Below, one piece after another: positions 14,645 to 22,022 of a stretch of DNA of 64,000 nucleotides. Numbering within the stretch: the stretch's first letter is position 1; each line of letters starts with the position of its first letter. A program made the translations under genes and the position numbers. Source of the stretch: DAOUAT01 sp964551735 (GTDB lineage Bacteria > Chloroflexota > Anaerolineae > CG2-30-64-16); assembly GCA_964551735.1 (NCBI GenBank), contig CAZKEF010000020.1, forward strand, positions 1-64,000, read 5' to 3'. The notes beneath the pieces were generated by a model that worked only from the letters and a program-made list of their open reading frames with translations, had not been told where the DNA came from and did not search any database.

Positions 14645-16150
14645 TCACGCGCCTTTGCGACCGTGGCAGTGCTTGTACTTCTTGCCGCTGCCGCAGGGGC
14701 ACGGCTCGTTGCGCCCGACTTTGCCGCCGCCAGGCGCCCCAAACGCGGAGACGCGCGGTTGTCCGGGACCCCGCACGGGGGGCGCGAACTCGGGGACGAT
14801 GCCTCGGCGTAGCTCAGCCAGGCTGTCACGCGCGATCTGCCCCATGTCCTGACGTTGCGCCGCGTTCTGCGGGCTGCGCGGGAGCACCTCCAGCACCTTC
14901 TCCCAGTGGCTGATGGCGGCCGGGAGGTCACGCTGTGCGCCCGCCACCTGAGCCAGGCAGATCCAGCCCTCGGGATCGTCCGGCGCCAGCGCAACGGCCT
15001 GGCGGTACGCCGCTTCCGCCTCATCCCAATGGCCGATGAACTTCAGCACATTGCCGTAGCCGACGCGCAGCTCAGCGGCGTCGGGCTGGCGGAGGATCTC
15101 GGCCTCGTAACGCGCAATCGCTTCCTGCGGGTGCATGGGCCCCCAGCGCGCAGTGAACTCTATGGGTTGAACCCGCTGATCCCTGGGGATCGGGTTCGGC
15201 AGGCCGCGCTTGCTCTCCGGCAGCAGGCTGAGTGTCACCGCCAATGCGCTCATGGGCCCCATCACGTACTGATCCACCGCGCCGCACTTACTGCACGTGA
15301 CGTGTTGAGGAATGACCACGGGGTCGTATTTCGCCCGCTTCACGTCGTCGCGCGCTGTGCCGAGATCGTAGTACACTTTTGGGAAAGTGTAGGGCCGCTC
15401 CCGGCCGCAGACCTTACACTTCAACGTCAGGTGTACGCCCGGCTCAGGCCGTTTCTGCGCCAGCTTGCTATAATCAATCGGCGGCCGCATGCCGAAGTCA
15501 CGCTCCACGTCCTCCAGGCCAATGATCTGCGGGTCAACCCGATCCGCCGCATACGCCCGGCGAATGGCCTCATAGGCCGATTCCGCCTTCAGATCGCCCA
15601 AGTCGCCGATCACAAAGGCCGTGACGGTTTCTTCGTCGGCGTTTTTGTCGGCGTCCGGCCGATCCAGGAAGGCAATCAGGTAGTCAACGATACCCTGCAG
15701 CGCCGCAGGATGCGCCTCAGCAATAGCGGTCAGCGCGTTCGATGCGCGGGCACGCGCCGTGATCCTGTGGGAGTCATCCTCGAGGTACGCCTGGAGGATC
15801 GGCAGCGCAGTTGGGCCGACCGCGGCGTAGAAGCGCCAAACCAGGTCATCCGACCACCCCTCAGTGTCGGCCAGGCACACGGTAAGTGGCCCGGCCGCCT
15901 CGGCCGGCGCCAGCACCGTCAGCACTTCCAACGCGTGCAGGGGCGCCCACACGGCCGGGTCATCCTGGTCGCGATCATTCAGGTCATCGTCCAGAACCAT
16001 GCGGATCAGGTCAGGCACGTGGTCACGCAGGCGGTCGGCCCACGCCGGATAATCGGCCGTTTCGACCTCCCCCAGGGCCAACAGCCCAGCCAGCGGCTCG
16101 GAATAGCGCTCCAACGCCGGGGCAACGGCGGAATGAAAGGATTCGGGCAT
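14645..16150 (-). CDS. DUF1186/TPR protein with C-terminal SEC-C zinc motif
   Basis: A 501-residue cytoplasmic protein of unknown role. Residues about 1-230 are helical HEAT-like repeats similar to DUF1186. Residues about 245-300 contain two Cys pairs (CKVCG and CSKCG) that look like a split zinc ribbon. Residues about 350-440 are TPR-like (YGNVLKFIGHWDEAEAAYRQAVALAPDDPEGW). The end carries a SEC-C motif, GRNEPCPCGSGKKYKHCHG, a zinc-binding element also found at the SecA C-terminus, where it contacts SecB and ribosomes. This suggests protein-quality or translation-related work, but no function is established. It precedes rlmN by 6 bases on the same strand. Confidence 0.8.
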   Translation of the reverse strand: MPESFHSAVAPALERYSEPLAGLLALGEVETADYPAWADRLRDHVPDLIRMVLDDDLNDRDQDDPAVWAPLHALEVLTVLAPAEAAGPLTVCLADTEGWSDDLVWRFYAAVGPTALPILQAYLEDDSHRITARARASNALTAIAEAHPAALQGIVDYLIAFLDRPDADKNADEETVTAFVIGDLGDLKAESAYEAIRRAYAADRVDPQIIGLEDVERDFGMRPPIDYSKLAQKRPEPGVHLTLKCKVCGRERPYTFPKVYYDLGTARDDVKRAKYDPVVIPQHVTCSKCGAVDQYVMGPMSALAVTLSLLPESKRGLPNPIPRDQRVQPIEFTARWGPMHPQEAIARYEAEILRQPDAAELRVGYGNVLKFIGHWDEAEAAYRQAVALAPDDPEGWICLAQVAGAQRDLPAAISHWEKVLEVLPRSPQNAAQRQDMGQIARDSLAELRRGIVPEFAPPVRGPGQPRVSAFGAPGGGKVGRNEPCPCGSGKKYKHCHGRKGA

Positions 16151-16277
16151 GGATTACAACCTCACATGAGATAGAACTGACGCCACATCCAGGGCGCAAG
16201 CACCAGTATAACACAAAGCGACCGGACATCCACGCGCGACCGGAACGCCGCTTCTTTCGCCTTTCATGGGCTGGTGC

Positions 16278-16283
16278 TATAAT
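16278..16283 (+). promoter_or_regulatory. Candidate -10 element for the 16319 gene
   Basis: A perfect TATAAT, 36 bases before the ATG. The -35 at 17-bp spacing is poor (TTTCGC, 16255-16260). The 168-base divergent gap 16151-16318 otherwise shows nothing recognisable. Confidence 0.35.
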
Positions 16284-16318
16284 CGGATATCGAAAGAAAA
16301 GCAGACAGGAGCAGGGCA

Positions 16319-16597
16319 ATGGCAGGGCTGGCGTCGCTGCGACACGGGTGGGAGGACGTCGAACGAGTTGAAGCGGAACTGCTGCGGGCCATGAGTGTGC
16401 AAGAGAGCGTGACGCAATGGCTCCGTTTGCAGCAAGCCTTTGAATATCAGTTGCAGCAGACCGCCGACCTGTTCGCCCCGGAGCGACGACAGGCCCTCGC
16501 AACATTACAGGAACGGCTGCACAAATTGGCAGAATGGCAGAAGCTTCATGGAGAATCTATTCCTCTCGATCCAGGCTTTGCAGAACCAGTTGAGTGA
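16319..16597 (+). CDS. Small helical protein, possible partner of the nucleotidyltransferase
   Basis: A 92-residue acidic helical protein, not recognised as any family. It begins MAGLASLRHGWEDVERVEAELL and contains a Gln/Leu-rich helix (WLRLQQAFEYQLQQTADLF) and a charged second helix (LATLQERLHKLAEWQ). GACAGGAGCAGGGCA precedes the ATG. The next gene, a nucleotidyltransferase, starts 50 bases before its end in another frame, so the two are translationally coupled. The arrangement resembles two-gene toxin-antitoxin modules with nucleotidyltransferase toxins, but neither sequence identity nor domain evidence proves this. Confidence 0.6.
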   Translation: MAGLASLRHGWEDVERVEAELLRAMSVQESVTQWLRLQQAFEYQLQQTADLFAPERRQALATLQERLHKLAEWQKLHGESIPLDPGFAEPVE

Positions 16598-17114
16598 GGC
16601 TGGCATCCCCTCTGTGGTGATCGGCGGGCTGGCCGTGGGCGCCTGGGGGGAACCGCGAGTCACCCGCGATGCTGATCTGAAGATCCTGTTGAGCCGCGCA
16701 GAGGCCGGCCGGTTGCTCGCCATCCTGGCATCAGAGTACGTCTCACTGCTGCCAGATCCCGAACGAACGCTTCGGAAGCAGGCGATGATCTTCGTCCAGG
16801 ATGCTGCCGGCACCCGGCTTGATTTGCTGTTGGCCGATACGCCCTATGACGCGCTAGCCATTCAGCGCGGGCGTGACGTCGAGGTGCAGCCTGGCCTGAC
16901 GGTCAGAGTGTGTACGCCGGAGGATCTGATAATTTACAAGCTCATTTCGACCCGGCCGCGCGATCATGAAGACGCGGCCAGCGTGATTCGACGGCAAGGC
17001 GACAAGCTGGATGACACCTATGTTCTCGACTGGCTTCATCAGTTCGAGATCGCGCTGGATGATTCCACGCTGGCAGCAGAATATCAGCGGCTCAGGAGTA
17101 AACGCTGGTCATAA
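16548..17114 (+). CDS. Nucleotidyltransferase-fold protein (DUF6036/AbiEii-like)
   Basis: A 188-residue protein of the nucleotidyltransferase superfamily. Seen: the fold signature VVIGGLAVGAWGEPRVTRDADLKIL with GG and the DxD pair (about 18-43), then RLDLLLADTPYD and a helical C-terminus with EDLIIYKLISTRPRDHEDA, the usual PEDLixxK element of DUF6036/AbiEii-type proteins. These families include toxins and antibiotic-modifying enzymes. Start ATG 16548 (MENLFLSIQ) is chosen because the upstream extension in this frame is shadow sequence of the overlapping gene. Substrate is unknown; toxin, antitoxin or house-cleaning roles are all possible. Confidence 0.75.
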   Translation: MENLFLSIQALQNQLSEAGIPSVVIGGLAVGAWGEPRVTRDADLKILLSRAEAGRLLAILASEYVSLLPDPERTLRKQAMIFVQDAAGTRLDLLLADTPYDALAIQRGRDVEVQPGLTVRVCTPEDLIIYKLISTRPRDHEDAASVIRRQGDKLDDTYVLDWLHQFEIALDDSTLAAEYQRLRSKRWS

Positions 17115-17136
17115 CGCCGCCCATCCAGCACCAGTT

Positions 17137-17192
17137 TACCGACCTACCAACGCACCAACTTATCAATTTAGCGATCTACCAATCTACCAACT
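17137..17192. repeat. Short tandem-word repeat (ACCAATCT) before the chelatase gene
   Basis: Imperfect copies of CTACCAATCTACC fill the 93-base gap between the nucleotidyltransferase and the chelatase gene. It is the inverse of the TTGGTAGATT word seen at 3692-3730 and one arm of the hairpin at 29606-29675. The ribosome site CTAGGAG follows directly. Confidence 0.75.
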
Positions 17193-17207
17193 CCTAGGAG
17201 CGCTTCC

Positions 17208-18323
17208 TTGCCAAACCTTCGACCCTATCCCTTCACCGCCATCGTGGGCCAGGACAAAATGAAACGGGCCCTGATCTTGAACGCCATCAGCTCCAGCATC
17301 GGCGGCGTGCTGATTCGCGGGGAGCGCGGCACGGCCAAGTCCACGGCGGCGCGCGCCCTGGCCGCGCTGTTGCCCGAGATCGAAGTGGTGGCCGACTGCC
17401 CCTTCGCCTGCGACCCCGGCGGCATTGACTCACTGTGCGATAACTGCCGGGACCGGCTGGCGCGCGGGGAGACGCTGCCCATCGCGCCCCGGCGCACCCG
17501 CTTCGTGGACCTGCCCGTCAGCGCCACCGAAGATCGCGTCGTCGGCACGCTGGACATCGAAAAGGCCATCCAGCACGGCGAGCGCCACTTCGAGCCGGGG
17601 GTGCTGGCCGCGGCCAACCGCGGGCTGCTCTACGTGGACGAGGTGAACCTGCTGGATGATCACGTGGTGGACCTGCTGCTGGACTCGGCCGCGATGGGGG
17701 TGAACGTCGTTGAGCGGGAGGGCATCAGCTTCAGCCACCCGGCCCGGTTCATGCTGGTGGGCACCATGAACCCCGAGGAAGGCGACCTGCGGCCGCAGCT
17801 CCTCGACCGTTTCGCCCTGTGCGTGGACATGCACGGCATCGCCGACCCACGGCAGCGCGTGGCTATCGTCGAGCGCCGCGTAGCGTACGAGACCGACCCA
17901 GACGGCTTCTGTCAGGAGTGGGCGCCGCACGAGGAGCAGCTCTCCGATGAGATCGCCCAGGCCCGCGCGGCGCTGCCCAGCGTGCGCCACACCCAGCGCG
18001 ACCTGTTCAGCATCGCGTCGCTCACCACGTCGTTCAAGGTGGACGGCCACCGCGCCGACATCGTGATCCTGAAGACCGCGCGCGCCCATGCCGCGTGGCA
18101 GGGCCGGCTCGCCATCGCCGAGATTGACATCCTGCTGGCGGCCGAGCTGGCGCTGCCGCACCGGCTGAAACGCCAGCCGTTCGAAGAAGCGTCCATGGAT
18201 CCGGGCCAGCTCGAAGACCGGCTGAAGAAGGCACGCGCGGAGGCGCCGCCGGAGCAGCGGCCCGCGCCCAGCGGTGAGCAACAACAGGGCGCCCCAAGCG
18301 TAAAAAAAGCACCGAGCCGCTGA
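17208..18323 (+). CDS. chlI: Mg/Co-chelatase AAA+ subunit I part (zero-frame product)
   Basis: A 371-residue AAA+ ATPase of the BchI/ChlI type that drives metal insertion into a tetrapyrrole. Since no photosynthesis genes are present, cobalt for a corrinoid is more likely than magnesium. It starts at TTG 17208, behind CTAGGAG. Seen: Walker A GERGTAKST (38-46), a Cys group CPFACDP...CDNC (about 64-80), Walker B LLYVDEVNLL (about 140-149), sensor VGTMNPEEGDLRPQLLDRF, and a Pro/Gln/Lys-rich C-terminus. It ends at TGA 18321-18323, fifteen bases after a run of seven A. The downstream D part continues without stops in the -1 frame, so this 371-residue form is probably the small subunit of a two-product gene. 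Confidence 0.9.
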   Translation: MPNLRPYPFTAIVGQDKMKRALILNAISSSIGGVLIRGERGTAKSTAARALAALLPEIEVVADCPFACDPGGIDSLCDNCRDRLARGETLPIAPRRTRFVDLPVSATEDRVVGTLDIEKAIQHGERHFEPGVLAAANRGLLYVDEVNLLDDHVVDLLLDSAAMGVNVVEREGISFSHPARFMLVGTMNPEEGDLRPQLLDRFALCVDMHGIADPRQRVAIVERRVAYETDPDGFCQEWAPHEEQLSDEIAQARAALPSVRHTQRDLFSIASLTTSFKVDGHRADIVILKTARAHAAWQGRLAIAEIDILLAAELALPHRLKRQPFEEASMDPGQLEDRLKKARAEAPPEQRPAPSGEQQQGAPSVKKAPSR

Positions 18324-18352
18324 CGGAACAGGCAGACACCTCCGCCAGCGGC
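18286..18352 (+). promoter_or_regulatory. Programmed -1 ribosomal frameshift signal in chelatase gene
   Basis: Slippery heptamer A-AAA-AAA (18302-18308) in the correct phase: zero frame ...GTA-AAA-AAA-GCA. Seven bases later comes a stem-loop, 18316-18322 with 18346-18352 (GCCGCTG/CAGCGGC), plus 3 bp after one mismatch and a 15-nt loop. The zero-frame TGA lies in the stem. A weak Shine-Dalgarno-like AGGG sits 12 bases upstream of the heptamer. The -1 frame is open from here to 19360. Such frameshifting is established for chlD-type chelatase genes in bacteria. Confidence 0.8.
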
Positions 18353-19360
18353 GAGCCAGCAGACACGGACACCGGCCAGGCGCCCCCTTCCAGCAAGGGG
18401 CCCGAGGCCACGCGCAAGGTCAAGATCGGGGCCGACTTCCAGCCCAAGCGCCTGGACACCCCCCTGGACAAGTTGACGCGCTCCTCGGCCGGCAAGCGCA
18501 GCACCACGCTGACCGACCGCAAGCGCGGCCGCTACATCCGCGCGCGGCCGATGGTGGGCCGGCCCGACGACCTGGCGTTCGACGCCACCATCCGCACGGC
18601 TGCGCCGTTCCAGCGCCGCCGCGCCGACGAACGCGCCACCCGTAAAGTCGCGTTCGTGGTGAAGCGCCAGGATCTGCAAAAGAAGGTGCGCGTGCGCCGG
18701 GCCGCCAACCTGGTGCTGTTCGTGGTGGACGCCTCGTGGAGCATGGCCGCGGCCGAGCGCATCGAGGCCACCAAGGGCGCGGTGCTCTCGCTGCTGCACG
18801 ACGCGTACCAACGCCGCGACCAGGTCGGGCTCATCGTGTTCCAGCGGGACGAGGCGCGCATCGTGCTGCCGCCCACCTCCAGCGTCGAGCTGGCCCAGGG
18901 CGCGCTGCGCGATATCCCCGTCGGCGGCAAGACGCCCCTCTCAGCCGGACTACTGGCCGCCTACCGCGTTTGCACCCTGGCTGTGCGCCGCAGCCCTGAA
19001 GTCAAGCCGCTGATCATCATCCTCACCGACGGCGCGGGCAACGTCTCCGTCACCGGCATGCCGCCCCAGGAAGAGGCGATGCGCATGGCCAACATGATCC
19101 ACGACGAGCACCTGCGCACCATCGTCATCAACATGGAGCACCCCGCGTTCGACCGCGGCCTGGCGCAGCAGCTTGCCGTCGCGGTCGGCGGCCCATGTTA
19201 TACCCTACCCGAACTCAAGGCGGAGGCGCTGGTGAAAACCGTGCGTCAGGAGTTGGACAGCAGCAAGCCAACTGAAGCCCACCCCATACCGCCTCCGCCG
19301 GACCAGACCATGCAACTGCCCAATGTGCCGGGCGCGCTCGCCAGCGGATCGAGGCCGTGA
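18308..19360 (+). CDS. chlD: Chelatase D part (VWA/MIDAS), reached by -1 frameshift from 17208
   Basis: This frame gives a 717-residue I-D fusion when ribosomes slip at 18302-18308; the D part alone is about 350 residues. Seen: an acidic Pro/Ser linker (about 45 residues), a basic region with DFQPKRLDTPLD and KRGRYIRARP, then a von Willebrand A domain with MIDAS motif VVDASWSMAA (DxSxS) and ILTDGAGNVS. In chelatases the D subunit docks on the I ring and contacts the large catalytic subunit; no CobN/ChlH gene is in this window. The only in-frame start candidates are a TTG at 18473 and later codons without good ribosome sites, so independent initiation is unlikely. The stop overlaps the EamA GTG. 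Confidence 0.88.
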   Translation, partial: STEPLTEQADTSASGEPADTDTGQAPPSSKGPEATRKVKIGADFQPKRLDTPLDKLTRSSAGKRSTTLTDRKRGRYIRARPMVGRPDDLAFDATIRTAAPFQRRRADERATRKVAFVVKRQDLQKKVRVRRAANLVLFVVDASWSMAAAERIEATKGAVLSLLHDAYQRRDQVGLIVFQRDEARIVLPPTSSVELAQGALRDIPVGGKTPLSAGLLAAYRVCTLAVRRSPEVKPLIIILTDGAGNVSVTGMPPQEEAMRMANMIHDEHLRTIVINMEHPAFDRGLAQQLAVAVGGPCYTLPELKAEALVKTVRQELDSSKPTEAHPIPPPPDQTMQLPNVPGALASGSRP

Positions 19361-20400
19361 ACCACGGACAGAGACGGGGTGATACGGAGACACGGCGACA
19401 TGGGGAGAGGAAGACGTTGGTAGAGGAATCGCTTTCGAAGCATAGTGGGATTCGCGCCGCCCGCGCCTTGCATCAACCCTCCCGTCAACTCATTGCCGAC
19501 CTGGCCTTGCTGCTGGTTGCCTTGATCTGGGGTGCGACCTTTGTCATGGTCAAGGAAGCAGTGAGCGCGTTCCCGGTGTTCAGCTTCATGGCGCTGCGGT
19601 TTGCGCTGGCGGCGGCCGCGCTGGGCGCGGTGGTGCTGTTCCGGCGACGATGTATGGCGGCATGGGGGTATAGGAGTCGCCCTACTCCCCCACGTCCATA
19701 CCCCCGCACCCAAAACCTCCGCGTCCCCTTCCTCATCGGCCTCGCGTTGTTCGCGGGCTACGGTTTCCAGACCGCGGGCCTGACCCTGACCACACCGGCC
19801 AAGGCGGGCTTCATCACCGGGCTGTCCGTGGTGATCGTGCCGCTGGTGGCGGCGCTCCTGCTGCGCCAGTCGCCGAGCCGTAATGCGTGGCTTGGGGTGG
19901 GGTTGGCCACGGTTGGGCTGGCGCTGCTCTCGCTGACGGCCGACCTGCGCATCGCACCAGGCGATCTGCTGGTGCTCGGCTGCGCGCTCTCCTTCGCTGC
20001 GCACATCCTGCTGACCGGCCACTTCGCGCCGCGGCACGACCCGCTGCTGCTGACCCTGGGCCAGGTGCTCACCGTGGCGCTCTTGAGCGGGGCAGCCGCG
20101 CTCCTGTTCGACCTGCCCGCGCGCGGCCTGCCCGCGCTCATCGGACTGCTGGATGGCCGCGTCCTCTTTGCGGCCGCGTTCACCGGCCTGCTGGCCACCG
20201 CGGCCGCGTTCGGCATCCAGACCGTGGCGCAGCGCTTCACCACCGCCACTCACACCGCACTGATCTTCGCGGCCGAGCCGGTCTTCGCCGGGCTCTTCAG
20301 TTTCCTGTTGATCGGGGAAGTGCTGGGGCCGCGGCAGGTGATCGGCTGCGGACTGATTCTGGCAGGGATGGTGGTGGCAGAGATGCGGCGTGACCCGTGA
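19357..20400 (+). CDS. EamA/DMT-family transporter
   Basis: A 347-residue membrane protein with ten hydrophobic helices in two EamA halves. Seen: first half LIADLALLLVALIWGATFVMVKEAV and FMALRFALAAAALGAVVL; second half APGDLLVLGCALSFAAHILL and ALIFAAEPVFAGLFSFLLIGEVLG, both typical of drug/metabolite exporters. Substrate unknown. The annotated GTG overlaps the chelatase stop (GTGA). However, the first 20 residues are coded by a GAGACGGGG-word repeat, and a TTG at 19417 with AGAGGA before it is a plausible true start. A second repeat-derived insert (about 101-123, RSRPTPPRPYPRTQ) lies in a loop after helix 3. Confidence 0.88.
   Translation: MNHGQRRGDTETRRHGERKTLVEESLSKHSGIRAARALHQPSRQLIADLALLLVALIWGATFVMVKEAVSAFPVFSFMALRFALAAAALGAVVLFRRRCMAAWGYRSRPTPPRPYPRTQNLRVPFLIGLALFAGYGFQTAGLTLTTPAKAGFITGLSVVIVPLVAALLLRQSPSRNAWLGVGLATVGLALLSLTADLRIAPGDLLVLGCALSFAAHILLTGHFAPRHDPLLLTLGQVLTVALLSGAAALLFDLPARGLPALIGLLDGRVLFAAAFTGLLATAAAFGIQTVAQRFTTATHTALIFAAEPVFAGLFSFLLIGEVLGPRQVIGCGLILAGMVVAEMRRDP
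19366..19411. repeat. Short-word repeat (GAGACGGGG) at start of EamA gene
   Basis: Degenerate copies of a GACGGGGTGATACGGAGACA phrase. The same vocabulary fills 33889-33977 and part of 28862-28920. It lies between the chelatase stop and the likely TTG start of EamA. Confidence 0.55.
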
Positions 20401-20407
20401 GCTGAAC

Positions 20408-20425
20408 GTCGGTCGCTAAGCCGAC
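20408..20425. terminator. Weak hairpin between convergent EamA and dtd
   Basis: GTCGG and CCGAC arms around an 8-base loop in the 26-base convergent gap. There is no T tract, so it is only a possible stop. Confidence 0.25.
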
Positions 20426-20426
20426 A

Positions 20427-20885
20427 TTACGCTGCACCCAACACATCTGCTGTATCGAGCCACAGCGTCACCGGCCCATCGTTGACCAGCGCCACCTGCA
20501 TCAGGGCCTGGAAGCGGCCGGTCTCGACGTGCAGGCCCTCACCCCGCAGCCTTGCCACGAAATACGCAACCAACGGCTCTGCAACCTCCGGCCGGGCGGC
20601 CCGGAGGAAATCGGGGCGCCGGCCCTTGCGCGCGTCGCCATAGAGGGTGAACTGGCTGACCACCAGCACGGCGCCGCCAACGTCGGCCAGCGCCAGGTTC
20701 ATCTTGCCGGCCGCGTCGTCGAAAACCCGCAGCCCGGCGACCTTGCGCGCCAGCCAATCGGCCTCGGCGCGACCGTCGGCCTGGGTGACGCCGACCAGCA
20801 CCAGAAACCCGCGGCCGATCTGGCCGACGACCTGGCCGTCAACCGTCACCGCAGCCTGGCTGACCCGTTGGATGAGCGCGCGCAT
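20427..20885 (-). CDS. dtd: D-aminoacyl-tRNA deacylase
   Basis: A 152-residue homodimeric enzyme that hydrolyses D-amino acids, and glycine, mischarged on tRNA. Seen: MRALIQRVSQAAVTVDGQVV start, SQFTLYGDARKGRRPDF (the SQFTL motif) and VNDGPVTLWLDT, which carries the cross-subunit Gly-Pro motif that excludes L-amino acids. Length and both motifs are normal for the family. It follows the lactate dehydrogenase gene on the same strand, separated by a perfect 17-bp hairpin. Confidence 0.96.
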   Translation of the reverse strand: MRALIQRVSQAAVTVDGQVVGQIGRGFLVLVGVTQADGRAEADWLARKVAGLRVFDDAAGKMNLALADVGGAVLVVSQFTLYGDARKGRRPDFLRAARPEVAEPLVAYFVARLRGEGLHVETGRFQALMQVALVNDGPVTLWLDTADVLGAA

Positions 20886-20902
20886 AATCCTGTTGCTGGA
20901 TA

Positions 20903-20940
20903 CTAGAAACTGGAAGCTGCTTCCAGCTTCCAGTTTCTAG
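20903..20940. repeat. Perfect hairpin of CTGGAAG words between ldh and dtd
   Basis: CTAGAAACTGGAAGCTG (20903-20919) and its exact inverse (20924-20940) around a 4-base loop. The same CTGGAAG vocabulary forms the repeat at 36400-36472. Its position just after the ldh stop suggests 3'-end function, but there is no T tract. Confidence 0.85.
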
Positions 20941-20947
20941 CTTGCAG

Positions 20948-21904
20948 CTACAGCCCCACCGCCCGCGCGGTCTCACACAGCACCTGCGCGGAGCGTTGGA
21001 ATGCCGCTCGTTCTTCGTCATCGAGCGCCGGCATCAACACGCCTTCGACGCCGCCGTGATCCACGATGGACGGCAGGCTCAAACAGATCTCGCCGACGCC
21101 GCATTGCCCGGTCATCAGCGTGGACACAGACAAAATGGTGTTCTGGTCGCGCAGCATAGCCTCAATGATGTGGCAGATGGCCAGGCCGATGGCGTAGTAC
21201 GTGGCGCCCTTGCGTTCGATGATCTCGTAGGCCGCGTGGCGCACCTCGTCTGCGATCCGCTCCTGGATGTACTGATCGAAAGAGCGTCCGCGCTGCGCGC
21301 AGAAGTCGGCGATAGGCATGCCGGCGACCATGACGCGGCTCCACACCACCACCTCGCTGTCACCGTGCTCACCGATGACATAGCCGTGGACGCTGCGCGG
21401 GTCCACCTCCAGCCGCTGGCCGATCAACGCGCGCAGGCGGGCGGTATCCAGCACCGTGCCGGACCCGACGACGCGGCCGGTCGGGAAACCCGAGAACTTC
21501 AGCGCGGCATAGGTCAAGATGTCCACGGGGTTTGCCACCACCAGCAGGATCGCTCCGGGCGCGGCCGCGGCGATCTGCGGGATCATGCCCCGGAAGATCT
21601 CCGTGTTCTTCTTGACCAGGTCCAGCCGCGTTTCGCCCGGCTTCTGCGCCGCACCCGCCGTGATGACCACAATCTGGCAGCCCGCGCAGTCCGCGTAGGA
21701 CCCGTGTCGCACCGTGACCGGCCGCACGAACGGGGATCCTTGCATCAGGTCCATGGCTTCGCCCTCGGCCTTGCGCTCATTCACATCGACCAACACGATC
21801 TCACTGGCCAGGCCGCTCATCATCAACGCATAAGCAGCACTCGCGCCCACCGCGCCCGCGCCGCCCACGATGGCGATCTTAATCGGGGATCTTCCTTGAT
21901 TCAT
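20948..21904 (-). CDS. ldh: L-lactate dehydrogenase
   Basis: A 318-residue NAD-dependent enzyme interconverting pyruvate and L-lactate. Seen: Rossmann motif IVGGAGAVGASAAYAL (12-27), Asp of NAD binding in VLVDVNE, substrate-discriminating Gln in AGAAQKPGETRLDL (Q87, which favours lactate over malate), R93, VANPVDILTY, SGTVLDTARLR with D153 and R156, and catalytic H180 in IGEHGDSE. The MDH-type Arg at position 87 is absent. No allosteric arm is evident. It lies upstream of dtd on the minus strand. Confidence 0.93.
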   Translation of the reverse strand: MNQGRSPIKIAIVGGAGAVGASAAYALMMSGLASEIVLVDVNERKAEGEAMDLMQGSPFVRPVTVRHGSYADCAGCQIVVITAGAAQKPGETRLDLVKKNTEIFRGMIPQIAAAAPGAILLVVANPVDILTYAALKFSGFPTGRVVGSGTVLDTARLRALIGQRLEVDPRSVHGYVIGEHGDSEVVVWSRVMVAGMPIADFCAQRGRSFDQYIQERIADEVRHAAYEIIERKGATYYAIGLAICHIIEAMLRDQNTILSVSTLMTGQCGVGEICLSLPSIVDHGGVEGVLMPALDDEERAAFQRSAQVLCETARAVGL

Positions 21905-21916
21905 TGAGTCACCTCA

Positions 21917-22022
21917 AGCGATTGCGTGCTGCGTATTGCGCATTGCGTCCTACGTGCTCCAAGATTGTCCATCTGGCACCGTACATCGAACATCGTCCAT
22001 CCCCGCCCCTACACCACTACAC
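21917..22022. repeat. Short-word repeat (TGCGTATTGCG, then ACATCGTCC) between moaDE and ldh
   Basis: Two blocks fill the 112-base gap: GCGTATTGCGCATTGCG words, then GTACATCGAACATCGTCC words, ending in CCCCGCCCCTAC, a half-copy of the GTAGGGGCGGG family. No gene or terminator is evident. Confidence 0.65.

Noticed and set aside
13670..14812. 380-residue plus-strand frame opposite rlmN
   Set aside because: Antisense of a fully conserved radical-SAM enzyme; no motif of its own.
18321..18323. Chelatase split explained as a sequencing error or pseudogene
   Set aside because: The break lies at a correctly phased A7 with a stem-loop 7 bases on, in a gene family known to use frameshifting. Both halves have intact motifs. 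An error in the homopolymer cannot be fully excluded without reads.
17208..19360. Chelatase assigned to bacteriochlorophyll synthesis
   Set aside because: No other bch or reaction-centre gene is in the window. Cobalt insertion for a corrinoid is at least as likely.
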